Shown: positions 34,739 to 46,650 of the stretch, piece after piece | Numbering within the stretch: position 1 is the first letter of the stretch | Layout: each line of letters opens with the position of its first letter | Source of the DNA: Marchantia polymorpha subsp. ruderalis | Taxonomy: Eukaryota; Streptophyta; Marchantiopsida; Marchantiales; Marchantiaceae | Direction of reading: 5' to 3' | Length of the DNA: 64,000 nucleotides | NCBI GenBank assembly: GCA_037833965.1 | Contig: AP031354.1 | Coordinates: forward strand, 11,634,001-11,698,000 | The notes under the pieces: generated by a model | Databases searched by the model: none | Seen by the model: only the letters and a program-made list of their open reading frames with translations | Told to the model about the DNA's origin: nothing | Position numbers and translations under genes: made by a program

Positions 34739-37700
34739 TGTAATAACCCACTAAAGGCTAAAACTGCAATATAGTGGTAGAAAGGTCGAACCCACAGGGA
34801 CAGAGGAACACACAGGGTACAAAGTGTCACGTTTTAACAGACTATTGAGGAGTTTGAATTCTCAGGCGACTGTCACTCCCAGAAATACTGCAAGTGTCCA
34901 CTCGGAGCGCACTCGGAGGTCGCACAGTGCAGCGTACACACACACACACACACACACCTGAAACTACAGAAACACAACCCAGAGATCCGTTAGGACCTCT
35001 ACTTCAAGATTTCAGGGGGAAAGTCTCTCACGAGCACACTCGGCAAAGCTGCGGGCAGTGACTTCCAACTCCGGCTTTTACAACACTTCCACTAGCTTGC
35101 TGCTAGTGTAGGAAACCCGGTTTGGACTGCCTACTTCGGATCGAAGTCACTCATACGCGGTGAACAACACTCTCAACTCACAAAACGCGCAGAGAACACA
35201 GGTCCGCACTGAAGGACTCACTGAGAAACATTCCAGTAACACAACAACAGTCTATTGAAGAGTTTGAATTCTCAGGCACTTGTCATTCCCAGAAATACTA
35301 CAGGGGTTACCCTCAAGGCACCTGCTGCAGCGTAACCTGAATTTACAACCAAGGTTTACACGAAGTAGCAAAAACTTCACTTTGGCATTCAGGGGAAAAA
35401 TCCCAAGGAGTACAATCAGAAAGAAACACTCGAAGGTGTAGGGGCGAAACTGTTCAAGTATCTAACTAGTCACTGGCTCTGAGCATCGGCAGTCACCCGC
35501 AGGTGCAGATCCGAACTACTCAAGTCTCTAACCAATGTACTAGCTCTGAACATTCGGCCGAAGGCCTTCAGCTACAAAATGCGGAACGCTAAGTTGTAAC
35601 TCCTCGTGCGTGGTGACAGAACTCAAGGACACAAACACGCAAAGGAAATGGGTTCCTGATCTATACTTCTGAGTTTGGGAAAGAACCCCAGGCAAAACGC
35701 CTGGAACTATTTTATACCTTCTAAGTCCTAACTAGCACTACACTGCACCACGCCATGGTGCGAGCCGCAACAGAACCTACACCTGAGGAGTCGGCGGCTG
35801 CCTTCCCCTCTAACTTACAACCTAAATCTAACCCTAACCCTAAATCTGAATCCTAAGCCTAATGTACAGAGCCGCCAGCGCCTTACCATCCAAGATCTGA
35901 GGCTGAAAATTTGCAGGCATGCGTGGCCGGCCGAGATCAACGGCCCCACAAAATTTCAGATCCATCCGACCGTCCATCGCAAAGATATGGGCCCCGCAAG
36001 ATCTCTGAACCTAGGCCAAAATTCCTTCTCCAAAATCCGAGGACTGTGGGTTCCACGCGTCCTACACGCAAGCCGCCTACTCGCAGGCCGCCACTGCCAC
36101 ACCTGAACATTCTACATTCATGACCACCCGATCCTCGCCGGAGGAAATCTCCTTCCGCGCACCGCCGAATGCGTCCAACCGCCAAAGACGCACTTCCACA
36201 CCTTGTCAATCTCTAACAGTCACCCCGACGCCCATAACTCACGGATCCCTGCTTCGTTTGCAACGTTCTTGGGCTCGTTGGAACGAGCGTGTTGTGCTCT
36301 TTCCAACGAGCCCCTAACCAAGTCAAACGGATAAGAATTGAGAAAGTTATCACTGTTTTACTCTTCCGCCGAAGGCCTGCAACCGTCGAAGGCGTCCGTC
36401 CGCGCATCGGACAAAAGTCGATCTCCCTACCTCCGAAGGCGGAATTCCCGGAAGCGTAACCCCGAAGGCGAACATCTAGGGCCGAAGGAGAACGTCTACG
36501 TATCTTCCGATAGTCCTAACTCCCTAAATTCCCATCCGTCTCAGGCGTTCTTGGGCTCGTTGGAACGAGCGTCGCGAGCTCTTTCCAACGAGACCCTAAC
36601 CACCGCAAACCATTAAGAATTGAAAACACTATGTCAATTTTACCCTTCCGCCGAAGGCCTGCCTGTGCACAGGCCGCCTACTTGCAACCCGCCTGTGCAC
36701 AGGCCGTCCGTGTCCGTCCGCGGCGTAAGCCGCCTCTCTAAGTGTTAACGCCGAAGGCCCCTCTAAATGTTAGCACCGAAGGCCCTCCATATCAGAAACT
36801 TCCGACGCTTCTAACTCGGTGATGCCTCATCCGTTTCAAGAGATCTTGGTCTCGTTGGAACCAGCTCGTCGAGTTCTTTCCAACGAGACCCGAATCAAGT
36901 CAAACCGCTAAGAATTGAGAAAGTAATGTCGGTTTTACTCTTCCGCCGAAGGCGTTCGCCTATCCACAGTCCGTCCGCGGCGATGACCTGGTTGTCTGCG
37001 GCGCTGAGCTGTCCGTCCGCTGCGCTGACTTGTCCGTCCGCGGCGTTGAGCTGGCGCAGAAGGCGCCGTACACTTTCTACCTCACAAGGCGCATTTCTAG
37101 GGCCCAAGGCGGATTTCCCGCCGACGCCGAAGCGCCTGTGCACAGGCGGCACGTGTGGAGGTGGCCTGTGCACAGGCGAACTTCCTTCGTCCGCGCATAG
37201 GACAAAACTTTCTTCGCCTGTGCACAGGCGGAAAGCTGAGTATCTTGCGACCTTCATAACTCCCGGAATTCTCCTCCGTTCGTGGCGTTCTTGGGCTCGT
37301 TAGAATCAGCGCGTTGAGCTCTTTCCAACGAGACCCTAACCAAGTCGAGGCGTTGCGGATTGAGAAAGTTATGAGGGTTTCACTCTTCCGCCGAATGCAC
37401 TCTCCCGTATCGCCGAAGGCGTTGACCCGAAGGCGTTGACCGAAGGCGTCTACCGCCCAAGGCGCATCTTCCGGCGGTTCTTCCGCCGAAGGCGTACCGC
37501 CAAAGTCGCTCTACCGCCGAAGGCCCCCCCCATCAGTAACTTCCGGCACTCATAACTCAGTGACCTCTCATCCGTTTCACAAGTTCTTAGTCTCGTTAGA
37601 ACGAGCGTTGCGAGCTCTTTGCAACAAGACCCGAAGCAACTCAAGGCGTTACGAATTGAGAAAGTTATGAGTGATCAACCGCCGAAGGTGCTCGAAGCGG

Positions 37701-37882
37701 ATCCTGCAGCATGAACCGCCCGTTCCGTCCCAAGCGGCCCACTGTGGCCTAAGCCCAAAAACCCCTTGACTGTCCTCGATCCTCTGGTTTCGCGTACCGA
37801 TTACTATTTACAGCTGCTGCCGCGGTACTTACTATTCAAATATGTTTTAGTTCCGACAAAAAACAAAAAGTGGGTTACCACA
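34739..37882 (-). mobile_element. Solo LTR of the Gypsy family, ORF-less type (copy E)
   Basis: Complete ends TGTAATAACCCACT (34739) and GTGGGTTACCACA (37882), flanked by a perfect 5-bp duplication ATTAT at 34734-34738 and 37883-37887. There is no internal region, so this is a solo LTR left by LTR-LTR recombination, or a single-LTR remnant. The first kilobase matches the R-U5 and TATA region of copies A-D. From about 35757 the U3 differs: it is 2.1 kb, has no long reading frame, keeps the GC-rich CCGAAGGC words and contains five copies of a hairpin-forming unit. A short run of telomere-like CCCTAA units is near 35823-35844. Confidence 0.9.
36264..37690 (-). repeat. Five dispersed hairpin units in the solo LTR
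   Basis: A unit beginning GTTCTTGGGCTCGTTGGAA recurs at about 36264, 36546, 36845, 37286 and 37583. Each holds inverted arms CTCGTTGGAA/TTCCAACGAG (or close variants) around a short inner stem GAGC/GCTC, followed by a conserved GAATTGAGAAAGTTAT stretch. Long LTR copies B and C carry one unit each, near 22893 and 27742. Confidence 0.75.
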
Positions 37883-37887
37883 ATTAT

Positions 37888-40768
37888 CATATATTGAGAA
37901 GAAATCAAACTAACCGTAGTTCATTTTTGTAAATTGGATAACCATTAAAGTTGATTATAATGTTTCAACATGTCAAAGTAAATTAATAAAAAATAATATC
38001 TAAAGCAAATTTTGATATTTTATTGTGTGATGATTTGTTTCATCAAAATAATATTACATTATACTATCATCGTGAATATAAATGTGTGATTGATTAGAGT
38101 GATGAGTGAAAAATTTGTGCAAGAACGTGTTTAGAACGGGAGCACATTAAAAAAACTTACCTTCCAGAATCATGATGAGCTAGTGAAAAGTCATTTGAAG
38201 AAAAACTAAATGAAAGTCAAAATTCACAAATCAAATACATCAATCATTCAAATAAAAAAGATGAGATCAAAGTCTTATTTGTTTGACATTCAAGATCTTG
38301 TTTGAAATTTCCACACTTTTGATGCTTGAATATATTACTAATGCACCTAAGTATTTGGCCATCTTGGACTATGCATGTAATTTTATTTTCTTTCTATATC
38401 CCTCACCTTTTTTTTTAATTAATCATCAAATGGCACTTTGTCTATGTTTATGAGCTTATTGAATTCTTGAACAGAGCATGACAGAACGTAGCACAAAAAG
38501 CTATATATCAAGTAATAATCTCTTTTGAATTTCTTCGAGACTCTACTGTCTAATCAGATGCAAAGATCAAATATTCCCCTTGTTTCTTTGTTAACTTTTA
38601 TAGGCGTGTCCGGCAAGAAAAGTACTCAAACGTATGAAACGTTTGAACTCTAAGGTGCTTGTTTTAGAATAAAAAAAGAAAAAATAGATAGATCATTGTA
38701 ATATTGGATTTCTTCAGATCACATTCATACTGACAAATCACAAATTTCATTTTCTTCATTTCTCTACATGCAAATCAATGAATTTCATATGACTGTAGTG
38801 ATTTTAGTGTATATACACCCAACACACACCCATGCAGTTTTAATGATATACACCCAAGAAATACCACACACCCCTGCTGCGCAGTTACTTGGGTGTATAC
38901 TTGGATGTGTGCGGTTTACACTGCGTAGGTGTGTGTTGGGTGTATATACACTAAAATCAATATCACCATTTTATATAGTGATTGGTCATTATATAATGGC
39001 TTGCAGTGTAGAGGTTAAAGTACATTCAGGTAAAGAGCAAAGTACCTTCAATATCATTATAACATTAGTTGTCAAAAAAAAGTATTGGTTGGCTTGGATT
39101 CACTTCCGTTTATTACTAAGAAACCTTTGAGTCCGTGCCTCGTCTTTGAATATTGTGTTCAAAAATCTCCTTTCTTTAGGAGGATTATTCGACTATCTTT
39201 TGTTTAACAAGTATGAAATATTTGTGATCATCGGCAAAGCAAGCAAAAGTTGAGAAAAATTAATGTCTTCTCTTTGTTTGTCTTTTTTACTTTGTGTTTT
39301 TCTGTCAATTTTTTTCCATTTATATGTCAAATATAGAGCTAAAGCCGAGACAAAATATCCTTAGCACAAAACTTTTATACCGGCAAAACCACCAACAATA
39401 AAAACAACTAACAAAAAAATATGCAATTTGAATAAAAAAATTAGAGTGTTAATTCTTGCTATAGACTTTATGTTATCACCGGACAACGAGTATATCATTA
39501 ACCATCCTCCTTTGAAACTCTTCACAAAAAGTAGAAGTCAAGAATTTCACATTCATTTAGAATCACATAATAAAAAAACTCAATTTTTTTTTAAGCTCGG
39601 CCGCTTTCATTCAAAGATGACAAGTAAGTCTAAACACAAGATACTTCCAATGATTAATATTTTTTTTGCATAAATTCTTCAAACAAATAGATGATAAATT
39701 TCAACTTTCAGAGATAATAAAAAGTGTATTTCTAATGAACATAGAATTATTGACATGTAGTTTATAACTAACACACATATATGTAATATCTATCAAACAC
39801 ACGGATCAATAAAATTATAGAATAAAATTATATTTTTATTTTTAGTAATCTTTATATTAATTTTATGTAATAAATAATAATGATATTTCAATTTCTTCAT
39901 TCAATCTTGAATTTCATTCAATTTCTTTAACCCTTTTAGCTATCCAACCATTTCACTTTTATCAAAGATGATGTTCTTGCATTATATACCGGTGGGTGCT
40001 TTGTTCAAAAGCTTCAACTTATTCATTAAAATCTGAGGTTTATACGAAGCTCTATACCATATACTATTCAAATCATCCATTAATGTACACAACTTATTTC
40101 CATTGATCCATTAATGCCACTTGGATCAATAGAAACAAATTAATATGTTTATATCTCCAAGTATATTAGTCGATTTTCTAACAAATTATGATACAAATAA
40201 ATAATATTGGCATAAATATGTGCCAAAAGCTACAAGACCTCATCTTGATATATTGTCATATCCTCCTTCCACCAAGTAGATATTTCACTTTAAATATCAA
40301 AACAGAAGAACATTTACTCCTTGCATGATGATTCTCTCCTCTTTGTTCTCCTAATACTTTACTCATCAAGCAACATGGAATTGTAAGGCTAATACTTGGA
40401 CTGTTAAGCAAGTATCCCATCGAACCTTCTTCATATACAGTGGATACAATTCCTTAGACTTCAATCCAAGTTTACTCCTTGTGCTCATTTGGGATATTAG
40501 CATAGACTATAACCTAAGCTTGGAGTGGTAAATAACCTGAAACTCAGGTTTCTTATCACTCCAAGATTTTTATACCGACATGTTGTTGAGTGGGGTTGAA
40601 TGCAAACCCTAAATAATGGCAGTTTAGAACTACTGGGGCCTCGAGATAAACCTTATAAAAAATAACTCATTAATAACATAACGTAATTCATAACCAATTC
40701 ATTCTAAATTTCAGTAGATTTACAGTCTACTGAAAACTACTAACATCTGCTAAAATATGCCTATGAGA
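37888..40768. other. AT-rich intergenic DNA
   Basis: Very AT-rich with no supported gene. The frames at 38768-39130 and 39428-39673 have no family resemblance, and the first overlaps an inverted-repeat element. Confidence 0.5.
38799..38959. mobile_element. MITE-like foldback element
   Basis: About 161 bp with near-perfect terminal inverted repeats of about 32 bp (left arm TGATTTTAGTGTATATACAC..., right arm its reverse complement). There is a second, inner pair around ATACACCCAAG/CTTGGGTGTAT. It has no coding capacity. A clear target duplication was not found, so the superfamily is open. Confidence 0.6.
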
Positions 40769-42053
40769 TCAATTTACCATAATAATCACCACCAACATGG
40801 CGATGAAAGCTATGTCTACTCCAGGCTTAATTATCGCTATGTATTGATTCTTCCCAAATTTTAACCTTCGAGTAGCCTGCAGCACCAAGAAACATGAAAT
40901 GTACTTGAGCTCGTTGATCACATAAACCTACTATTCACTTGCGTTGCAGTTTAGATTTTTCCATGCTAGAAGGTTTTATTCCTGTCAGAAGTTTTGTAAC
41001 TGTTTTCGTTCATGAACTACTGGGACGCTTATATCATATAGGAATGGTTGATCACATATAACTTATATGTGATCGGTGTACATAAGAGAGGTTGCGGAGA
41101 TTTCCTCCAAGAATGCTGAGCGCGTACACAATTGACTCTACTGACATCAACGAAAGGCCGCAATATTATAGATCAGAGAGAAATGGATGCAGCCCTGTCC
41201 CTAAAAGGAGGCCGGAGATCCGACTGAATCAACGGAGGCACACTCACCTGGGCTATGGGCACGTCGTTGTGGCAAATGGTGTAATTGAACTTCCTGATAT
41301 CGCTTTTTACAGTGAACTCGGGCCTGCTGGTTGAAGTGTTTCTTCCCATGAAGACATCGAAATTTGTATGTAGCGGATTCAAACTTGACAGCTTCATGAC
41401 AAACACTGTTTCCTGGTCACCATTTGCACGGGTCGCTTCCCATGTGTCGTGCCTCGTTCTCTCCTGATCATCATCAGCAGCAGCAGCACAGCAGACGAGT
41501 TAGACATCTATGTGAATTAGACTCCTGTCGGATTTCACCAAGTTCAGGTGAGTTTGAACCATTATATTTGAACGAGAAGCAAGATGTAGATAGTGAAACC
41601 CCGCGAAAGGATTCCTAGGTCACATTGAGTGAACATCCATAGAGCTAGATCCTGGAGATCCGAGGTCTATTGAGACCTAGATGAGCGGATAGTACAGTCA
41701 CAGAGGGAGAAACTGAACTTCATCAATTTCCCCTTGCTGCTTCATGCGTACGAGAATTGAGTGATTCGCTCCAGGAAACGTTCTGTGATCATTGTAAGCA
41801 TCGGAAGAGCAAGATGTACCTCCTTAGTAAGCACGACAAGGGCTTTCTCGCTGGAATCGCACACGATATGCTTGGATTGGCGACTGGGCCACTGGTCCTC
41901 CACTTGAAACAAGAGATTACCCTGCGGATCTTTGATTGTGAACTTGGCACCACTAAACGACAACGCCTTATCCACGAAGTTCAATTCTGTCAAATTTGGA
42001 ACACAATAACTCGTGCTCACAGGCGCCGGTATTCCAAGCGTGGAGGCCGCCAT
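40769..42053 (-). CDS. LURP-one-related (LOR, tubby C-terminal-like) protein, three exons
   Basis: LOR proteins have a tubby-like beta-barrel closed by a hydrophobic C-terminal helix; some members are needed for basal defence in Arabidopsis. Coding exons on the - strand are 42053-41820, 41463-41248 and 40876-40769. All joins are phase 0 at GT-AG sites, giving 185 aa, close to the usual 180-220. Exon 1 shows ALSFSGAKFTIKDPQGNLLF, exon 2 TNFDVFMGRNTS and ICHNDVPIAQ, and exon 3 the diagnostic helix VDIAFIAMLVVIIMVN before the stop. I chose the ATG at 42053 (MAASTLG) because LOR proteins start shortly before the PxxxSYC-like segment. An earlier in-frame ATG at 42119 lies inside the upstream tandem repeat and would give 207 aa. 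The gene looks intact. Confidence 0.85.
41050..41074. repeat. Near-perfect palindrome in LOR intron 2
   Basis: Arms GATCACATATAA and TTATATGTGATC of 12 bp are separated by one base. It lies inside the second intron of the LOR gene. Confidence 0.8.
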
Positions 42054-42111
42054 CGCTACAAATTCGTCCCTCCTCTTCGCCGATTGAATGGTCTGTCTGA
42101 ATTTTCTATGC

Positions 42112-42270
42112 ACTGACACTCAGCAAGAAAAGTCGGATAAATTCCCCGTCTGAAGTTTCCATTTACTGAAGCTCAGCAAGAAAGGTAGTATATATTCTCT
42201 CACTGGATTTTCTAACCACTGAAGCTCAGCAAGAAAGGTTATATAAGTTCTCTCGTCCTGCTGCCTCGGG
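42112..42270 (-). repeat. 53-bp tandem repeat in the LOR promoter region
   Basis: Three units start at 42112, 42165 and 42218, an exact 53-bp spacing. Each has the core ACTGAAGCTCAGCAAGAAAG (first unit diverged) followed by a TATA-like stretch (ATAAAT, TATATA, TATATAAG in + orientation). The array ends about 60 bp upstream of the chosen LOR start and is read on the - strand, so each unit could hold a core promoter. This last point is inference. Confidence 0.7.
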
Positions 42271-43029
42271 ACACGTCCACCAGTCGAATCCTGTGTGCTC
42301 GTAGCCAGTTTCTACGAAGGTTTTCAGATGAAGATACAACGCCGGCAGAGGCGGCGGTCAATCGATCCGTCGGAAGAACAAGTCCGCCGTAAATGACAAA
42401 GCTCGACATACTGCTCTCGATCAATCATCATCCGTACAACCGTGTTTGACCCAAGACGTGGACAGGTGCTTTGGACCAGATCCATGACACAACGCTCTCG
42501 AGGGGACGTGCCTTCCAGTCCACGATCCGAAAAGCAGACGGGAAGTCCAACGAAATAAGAAGTGGATGTACTCAAAAGGCTGACAAAACGCCTTCACGCG
42601 TCCATCTGGTAGCATTTTGGACAGCCGCCCTTGTCCTCCCTTCCCTCTGCGTTGTCTGCACATGAATCGACTTCTCTGCCTTCGCCTTGTTGCGTTGTTT
42701 CCATTCCAGCGGCTGATTTCGATTCCAGTTTCCGCAGGTACTAGGATAGTCAGCTAGGTAGTAAGTATATTTTGTTGTGCATACTTTGAGCTCACATCTC
42801 TCTGTAGGATACGAGGCGAGGCATTTATGGCTCGCCAGCCAAGACGCATTCCACATTTGGTTTTCGTCGCGTTCGGAGTGCTGGCAGTTGAAGTAGAACA
42901 GGCATCGGCCACGAAGCTTCTGTGGGTGATACTGCTGTTTGGGGTGTGCCTAATGAAGCAACCAGTCGTTAGAATTGGGCTTGTATTTTTTGTATTCCAA
43001 ATACGAAGAGTGGTACTCAAATGGCCTTT
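42271..43029. other. Unassigned DNA between the LOR gene and a Copia fragment
   Basis: Open frames exist on both strands (for example 42754-43032 and 42572-42856 on the - strand). I could not place them in a family. The part nearest 43029 may be a worn continuation of the Copia fragment. Confidence 0.4.
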
Positions 43030-43600
43030 CAAGTACCGTGGTACTCTCTTCGGACTACTCCAGTGTGATGGAGTTGGAATTTAGTGTATCTGGCTAAAGC
43101 TTCCACTGAGTGAGCTATACCTGGTCTTGTACAGACCATATCAAACATGAGGGAGCCTAGAGCACTCTGGTATAGGAACTGCGAGGCTTCAATCGTTTTC
43201 CTGCTAGTTTCATCGAGATCCCCTTCTTTGATCTGCAGCCATGTTCCAAGGGGGCAGAGAAAGGTTCTGCATCCTCCATCGTCTACTATGTAAAATCCTC
43301 TCAATCCCTCAATGTAATTGGTTTGGCTCATTTCATTATACTTCCTTCCTATTTCTGTCATTGTGGATGCCAAGAAGAACCTTCATATGACCAAGTACCG
43401 ACATATATAAAACCGAGCATAAATCAGAGATTTACGCTTTTCAGAGCTCTTACTCCCTCCACAATCAACAACATACCATCAACATAAACAACTAAGAAGA
43501 GTTCCAAATGATTGTTGTAGACATTCAAGTCTGAGTGCTCTCTTGAATCCTTGCATACTCAAATAAGCATGAAGCTTCTAGTACCTTGTTGCATCAATTA
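43030..43600 (-). pseudogene. Ty1/Copia reverse transcriptase fragment, broken
   Basis: The - strand encodes the C-terminal part of Copia reverse transcriptase: YQSALGSLMFDMVCTRPGIA is close to the usual YxSAVGSLMYAMxCTRPDIA block, preceded by CLCWWY/VVYVDG-like and NYIEGLR segments. No LTRs are visible. It is not the displaced 3' part of the element at 7903-11326: it starts later in RT and lies on the other strand. Confidence 0.8.
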
Positions 43601-46600
43601 TTAAATGTTGAGAAAGTTTTTCAATAGTTATCATCAATGCGAAAGTCGCAGTATCCAAGAAAAGGGTCGTAAATTTGCGAACGTTTGGACATATTAGACT
43701 GAGTACTCAAAGTATCTTAGGTCTAACTGTACAAATTCTGTACGCAATAAGTATTGAAGTCTTAACAAATTTTTGATAGACAGAAATTATACTAAAATTG
43801 GGATATCTAAACTTTACAAGTCTATCGAGCTGTGTAATGTTTACAACAGGGATGAAACATCTATGCACATCTAATTTTTAAACGCGTACCATACTTTTAT
43901 CTTAATGGCCTAGTTGACAATTTTTCTTAGTTCCAGAAACAATACAATATGGTGTTTGATCAAACAATTGCCTATCAAACTAAGGTAGAATTCATGTGTA
44001 TATCAAATTTCCTTCACCGCAAATGCAGACGGATCATTCAAGTTTAGACCTTTTTTTATCGGTCACGTATAGTAAACATTAGTCCATTACTTGTACTTCA
44101 ACCGTAAATTTGAAAAAATTTCAATTTTTATTCAGAAAATATCAGAAAATATCAGATGTTATCCAAAGGTTTCCAAGAATGGCAATTAATCAGAGTGGCG
44201 ACTTGAAAACGGCAAGCTGCAAGATTCCTCTGCTGATAGATAATTTTTCTTCTCATCTTAGGACCAAAAATCAATTCACATCTTATAATCAATTTACATG
44301 ACAAAAAAATTTTAAAATTTCTGAATATATTGGATAGAAAATTTCTATTCTGAAAAAAAAATTAATTATGAGAAAATGAATTTTCAAATTCAATCAAAAC
44401 TTAGTCATAAATATAACATTTAAATGTTTACATTTTAAATTATCTTCATAGAAATATATTGGTATGTTTTACTGTTTGGATTGATTAATATGGACGTTTG
44501 ACTTTAAAATTTTTATCTTTAGAAGAAGATATAAGTTAATCAATTTCTGATTGCGATTAATTAAATGAAAAATAATCATTGTAAATTTATTTATTTGCGT
44601 CCTTATTAGTCTAGATGCAACAAGTTATCATAAGGCTTGTTGAAATTTGAAGTATGTTCATCTATGTCGACATGAGGTATGTGGTGATTTTTGCACCAGA
44701 AGATGTATGTTTCACATGCTTTGAAGATGACTTTGCTAAGTAAATTAGATTTGAGTTTACAGTATAGCACAACAACTTTCATATGTTCATGATAGAATGA
44801 TGGAGTCTACCTACAACATGACAAGATATCATTTTGTTTGTCTAAATGTATAATTTTTCCAATCAATGAATGCAATTGTATTAACTGCTCTGCATAAAAC
44901 ACTAGCCACTGACATTCATAAGATAGTAACCATGGAAATTGATACACATACTAAAATAGTATTTGTATTGTTGATATCTCTATAACTAGATATAGAGATA
45001 TCTCCAATCTATTAGGACATAAGTTCCATTTTGATACTATTGGATCTTAGCTCTATGTTACTCCTTTGATTTCGTAAATGTAAGTGGAGATTTCCTTTTT
45101 TTATATATACATCATGATTACTTTGTCTTTTGGCGGCATGACTCATGCCGCATGAGTAGCCTCCACAAGCTACACCTCGTAGAAGGGGAATTGCACATTG
45201 AATGGATCCTTGAAGATTTATCGAGTGGGGCAAACCACTTAATATGGCAAAAGGATTGGACAGCAATAACATTTAACCAAAGTCTTTAGATTGTGTAGAA
45301 TCTTGACAAGAATGATGGACTGTGATGTAAGCCAGAAGTGGACTTAACAGAACCCATTATAAAACCATTATAAAAAGTCAGATCGTTTGAAAATAGGGGA
45401 AATTGGTCATCAGATTCGTGTAATGTAGAGTTGACCCTCATGCAGCCGTCGGTCTCTTAACCAGAGTGAGGATAGTTCGATATCCAGCCGATCCGCGTCT
45501 GATACAACCTTGTACATAATCTAATCGTACTGATCCTGGTACTATAGTACCAGTACTGATTTCCCGGACAGACTCGACACAATGGCTGTGCCATAATTCG
45601 AGTATCGAAAGTCTTCAGCGTATCTAGTCGGTTATGATGAGAGTGGATATCCCCAAGCCAAGTATAGGTTCCAAAATTCGTAACAAAGATTTGTTGTGAA
45701 ATGACAGACCGACCTCCAAACAGTACAAAGTGACTTGATATATACTTGAAAGTTCTCGTATGACTTCTTGGATTCTCGACCAGCCCATAACGATTTTGGA
45801 GGTTCCGTCTATATACACAACAGCTAAAGCCAATGCAAACGACGACGTTGTCCGTAAGAGGTTAAACAATTTGAAATGGACGAAGCCTTGTGAAAGATGA
45901 TCAAAGACTGTGCACATGTTCCTCAAACAAATGAAAGGAAGACTCTTCCGCAAGTGCTTCCAGGTCGGTAAGCAGCCCCTAATTTTAGCTTGTAAACGGA
46001 GGATTGTATGGAAAGGCCAGATTTTGGCAACTAATGCTGGGTCCAGCGATGCCCAGTGCAGTCTATGCGGACCGAAAGCTCTCGGAAAATTATGACAAGT
46101 TTATATGACTCAGCTGGGTCTCTCAGAAGACTTCACACCTCCTGGATCGCCCATGAGATTCTTAGACTTTGAGACTATATCTCATGACCATCTCATCGCC
46201 AAATTACTGCACATGAAGCGTGAATTGTCTGGACGTTTTCAAGAGTATACTTCGCAGGTACCAGAAGAATACTTTGCGCTTCATTCAGCATCGTTGCAAC
46301 CCTGTCACGCATAGCAGAATAAATTCTCTTCTATGATCGTGGAACGATCACTTCTACGATCCTGACCCATGGCACAAGCTCAAGGGACGAGTGGCGAAAA
46401 GTCCCTCGTAGAGACCCTCGGAACCGGAGGGACAGGTTATACCGGTTCAAATGACCTACAGACAGACACGCACAGAATGTTTCATTCTCAATGCTTTACC
46501 AACATTGAGATCCCCTTCCCCCGTCTTTTGTCCTGTAGACTGCAGTATCCTAAAATATTTAATATCATTCAATTTTATCTACATGGTACGCCGCGTTCAC

Positions 46601-46650
46601 CGGGGATAAGAGTTAGCAAGCTACTGGGACTCTCGCCGCCAGTGTCGCAA
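43601..46650. other. AT-rich intergenic DNA with unrecognised coding-like scraps
   Basis: 43601-45000 holds nothing I can name. Between about 45620 and 46320 the + strand has several protein-like pieces in different frames (for example WILDQPITILEVPSIYTTAK near 45760 and TSQVPEEYFALHSASLQP near 46251). They suggest a decayed gene copy of unknown family. Confidence 0.35.

Noticed and set aside
35911-36123. Short proline-rich frame in the solo LTR
   Set aside because: Composition-driven, with no similarity to the reading frame of the long LTRs.
36264-37690. CRISPR-like array of regularly repeated units
   Set aside because: Plant nuclear DNA; the units are long, unevenly spaced and diverged, and are part of an LTR.
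43030-43600. Missing 3' part of the Copia element from 7903
   Set aside because: It is on the opposite strand, more than 30 kb away, with no LTR or matching junction. It is treated as an independent fragment.
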